Shown here piece after piece: positions 39,086 through 40,448 of a DNA stretch of 40,448 nt (position 1 is its first letter; each line of letters opens with the position of its first letter). The position numbers and the translations under genes were made by a program. This DNA is from an uncultured Clostridia bacterium (GTDB lineage Bacteria; Bacillota; Clostridia; Oscillospirales; Acutalibacteraceae), in assembly GCA_946499275.1 (NCBI GenBank), contig CAMMRL010000019.1, positions 1-40,448 of the forward strand. The letters run 5' to 3'. The notes under the pieces were generated by a model that saw nothing but the letters and a program-made list of their open reading frames with translations, made no database searches and was not told the origin of the DNA.

Positions 39086-39117
39086 TGAACCGCCCCAGAT
39101 TGTGCGGACAGTACAAA
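39085..39117 (+). repeat. Inverted repeat at the orfB (3') end of the IS
   Basis: 33 bases beginning TTGAACCGCCCCAG and ending GGACAGTACAAA; complementary to 40388-40420 with two mismatches. Confidence 0.9.
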
Positions 39118-39169
39118 AAAGAGCCCTGGTGGAAAGGTCAAGAAAAAACGGACAGAAAGAAAAGAGCGA

Positions 39170-40027
39170 TTAAAGAGATTGAGATTCAAATTGAGTTGGG
39201 CTTAACCAGCCAAGCGCAGAATGGATGCGTTTAGTATTGTAGTAGAGTTCAATGTATTTGAAGATATCCATGCGGGCTTGTTCGGGATTGTCGTAGTGGG
39301 CGTCCTGAACAAGCTCTCTTTTTAGGGTACGGTAAAAGGATTCCATAATGGCGTTGTCATATGGATTGCCCTTTCGGCTCATACTTAAGCGAAAGCCATA
39401 TCGGATACACATAGCCTGAAAACGTTGGGCTGTATATTGGCAGCCACGGTCTGTATGAATGATCAGTCCCTCGGGCGGATGTTCCCGTCCAATGGCTTGA
39501 TTGAGAGCCGACAGGACAAGGGTATCGCGGATTCTGGTATCCATTGCCCAGCCGGTAACCTTTCGGGAAAAGATGTCGATGAACACAGCTAGATATAGCC
39601 AGCCACGCTTTGTCGGTATGTAGGTAATGTCTCCAACCCATATCTGGTTCTTTGCCGATGTCTTAAACACTTGATTCAGGATGTTTTCTTTCTCATCATA
39701 AGCCGTTTTGTTTGCTTGATACCGATAGAATCTCCGAGTTCCTTTCGCAATCAAACCATGTTCGCTCATTAGCTTAGAAACACGTTTGGGGTTCACATGG
39801 ACATTTTGTTGTTCCAATACCTTTTGGATGCGTCTGGCTCCATACCGGCCCTGATGCTCGTGAAAGATATCCTCGATCATTTCTGTCAGCGCCTCGTTTT
39901 CAATGGCGCGGTTGCTTTTTCTGCGCTTGAGATAATCATAGAATCCAGAACGTGAGATTCGCAAGATTTTACAGGCCTTCTGAATGTTGTATTCTTTCTG
40001 ATGTTCTTTCAGAAACTGGAATCTCAC
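39170..40027 (-). CDS. IS3-family transposase OrfB (DDE integrase domain)
   Basis: 285 residues read from a GTG at 40027, although the protein is normally made as an OrfAB fusion. An HTH-like segment (CKILRISRSGFYDYLKRRKS) and HTH_21 region (RYGARRIQKVLEQQNVHV) lead to the rve catalytic core: first Asp in VGDITYIP, second in IIHTDRGCQYTA, Glu in NAIMESFYRTLKREL. The end has the IS3 hallmark YYNTKRIHSALGWLSPTQFE. The active site is complete. Confidence 0.93.
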   Translation of the reverse strand: MRFQFLKEHQKEYNIQKACKILRISRSGFYDYLKRRKSNRAIENEALTEMIEDIFHEHQGRYGARRIQKVLEQQNVHVNPKRVSKLMSEHGLIAKGTRRFYRYQANKTAYDEKENILNQVFKTSAKNQIWVGDITYIPTKRGWLYLAVFIDIFSRKVTGWAMDTRIRDTLVLSALNQAIGREHPPEGLIIHTDRGCQYTAQRFQAMCIRYGFRLSMSRKGNPYDNAIMESFYRTLKRELVQDAHYDNPEQARMDIFKYIELYYNTKRIHSALGWLSPTQFESQSL

Positions 40028-40317
40028 ACATTCTTTTGCTTCAAGAAGGCCTGGAGCTTTTTTAATAGATCGTTCTCCATTTCCAATTCTTTGACCCGTT
40101 TTTGCAGCTTTTTTACTTCATATGTAGAATTGAAAAGTGCGTTCCCATGCCCTGGGAACGCACTTTCTCCATATTCGTCATACTCGTTGATCCAGCGACG
40201 CAGACTGCAACCACTGATCCCTAATTCAGTAGCTGTTTGCGTGACGGATTTGTCTGATTCTTGCGCCAGTTTTACCGCTGCCATCTTGAATTGCTTGTCG
40301 TATACCGCTCGTTTCAT
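40024..40317 (-). CDS. IS3-family transposase OrfA
   Basis: 97 residues; the ATG is at 40317. It has an N-terminal helix-turn-helix (YDKQFKMAAVKLAQESDKS, then QTATELGISGCSLRRWI) and a C-terminal leucine-zipper coiled coil (VKKLQKRVKELEMENDLLKKL) used for multimerisation. It overlaps orfB by four bases, in a different frame; the shift site is at 40057-40063. Confidence 0.92.
   Translation of the reverse strand: MKRAVYDKQFKMAAVKLAQESDKSVTQTATELGISGCSLRRWINEYDEYGESAFPGHGNALFNSTYEVKKLQKRVKELEMENDLLKKLQAFLKQKNV
40057..40063 (-). promoter_or_regulatory. Programmed -1 frameshift site A AAA AAG
   Basis: In orfA the codons TTA AAA AAG form the canonical heptamer. Slipping back one base reads APGLLEAKECVRFQFLKE with no stop and joins orfB, so the transposase is an OrfAB fusion. 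Confidence 0.85.
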
Positions 40318-40387
40318 AATCTGGACCGCCTTTCTTTTGCTCTTTTCTTTCTGTCCAGTTTATTATACACCCTCCAAACAGCCCCAG

Positions 40388-40420
40388 TTTGTACTGTCCG
40401 CACAATTTGGAGCGGTTCAA
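40388..40420 (-). repeat. Inverted repeat at the orfA (5') end of the IS
   Basis: Partner of the repeat at 39085-39117. On the minus strand it begins TTGAACCGCTCCAA and ends GGACAGTACAAA. Confidence 0.9.
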
Positions 40421-40448
40421 CCTTTTGTGCAGCATTTTTAATAACTAA

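Larger units (their letters stand above)
39086..40419 (-). mobile_element. IS3-family insertion sequence
   Basis: About 1.33 kb, with transposase genes orfA and orfB on the minus strand. It is bounded by inverted repeats of about 33 bp with two mismatches (39085-39117 and 40388-40420) that end in TGAACC...GGTTCA, as IS3 elements do. orfA and orfB overlap in -1 frame with a slippery A AAA AAG. No matching 3-5 bp target duplication is visible next to the ends. All expected parts are intact, so it may be active. Confidence 0.92.

Noticed and set aside
39080-40425. Target-site duplication next to the IS
   Set aside because: The flanking bases (ACTTT to the left, ACCTTT to the right) do not match as a clean 3-5 bp duplication.
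1-40448. CRISPR arrays, phage genes, toxin-antitoxin pairs
   Set aside because: No regular direct repeats with spacers and no matching gene motifs were seen on either strand.

Overview
The window is about 55% G+C and looks like the chromosome of an endospore-lineage member of the class Clostridia, probably Oscillospirales/Ruminococcaceae-like. The signs are a SpoVAF-type germination protein, a SpoIIM-family protein, the tgt-yajC-SCIFF cluster typical of Clostridia, a B12-dependent methionine synthase whose activation domain is a separate gene, PdxS/PdxT vitamin B6 synthesis, and a divergent extra type IIA topoisomerase pair. Most of it is core chromosome; the only clear mobile element is an IS3-family insertion at the right end.

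Layout, left to right. (1) 1-3.3 kb: a plus-strand operon for cell-surface proteins: the end of a large unrecognised protein, a membrane-anchored protein with Ig/Fn3-like modules, and a small two-helix membrane protein. (2) 3.5-6.8 kb: a minus-strand DUF4190-type membrane protein, SpoVAF, and a truncated OmpR-like regulator whose receiver domain is degenerate. (3) 6.8-7.2 kb: a gene-free stretch rich in hairpins. (4) 7.2-10.5 kb: a fusion of an EndoQ-like PHP nuclease with a UvrD-type helicase. (5) 10.5-12.8 kb: a LysR regulator divergent from a YeiH-family transporter, with a 27-bp operator-like palindrome between them. (6) 13-19.4 kb: tgt, yajC, a small membrane protein, the 45-residue SCIFF peptide, an intrinsic terminator, the SCIFF radical-SAM maturase, a SpoIIM-family protein and a YesL-family protein. 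(7) 19.4-25.1 kb: a Xer-type recombinase and a GyrB/GyrA-like pair. (8) 25.1-25.9 kb: a gene-poor stretch with a possible small transcript. (9) 25.9-28.9 kb: pdxR divergent from pdxS-pdxT. (10) 29.1-30.3 kb: a transglutaminase-like lipoprotein gene broken by two apparent single-base losses in homopolymer runs. (11) 30.4-34.4 kb, minus strand: metF, the MetH activation-domain protein and metH. (12) 34.8-37.8 kb, minus strand: an anchored protein, an ABC ATPase and an ABC-2 permease. (13) 38.0-38.8 kb: a DUF4870-like protein and tmRNA (ssrA). (14) 39.1-40.4 kb: an IS3-family element with a canonical A AAA AAG frameshift site.

Functional groups: metF supplies methyl-tetrahydrofolate to metH, and the small activation protein probably re-methylates its cobalamin. 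PdxR probably senses PLP and controls pdxST. The LysR protein probably controls the YeiH transporter. The maturase modifies SCIFF, with a terminator between them that should keep peptide in excess over enzyme. The most unusual items are the nuclease-helicase fusion, the receiver-degenerate regulator, the double-frameshifted lipoprotein and several structured intergenic stretches. No CRISPR array, tRNA, prophage or recognisable riboswitch was seen.
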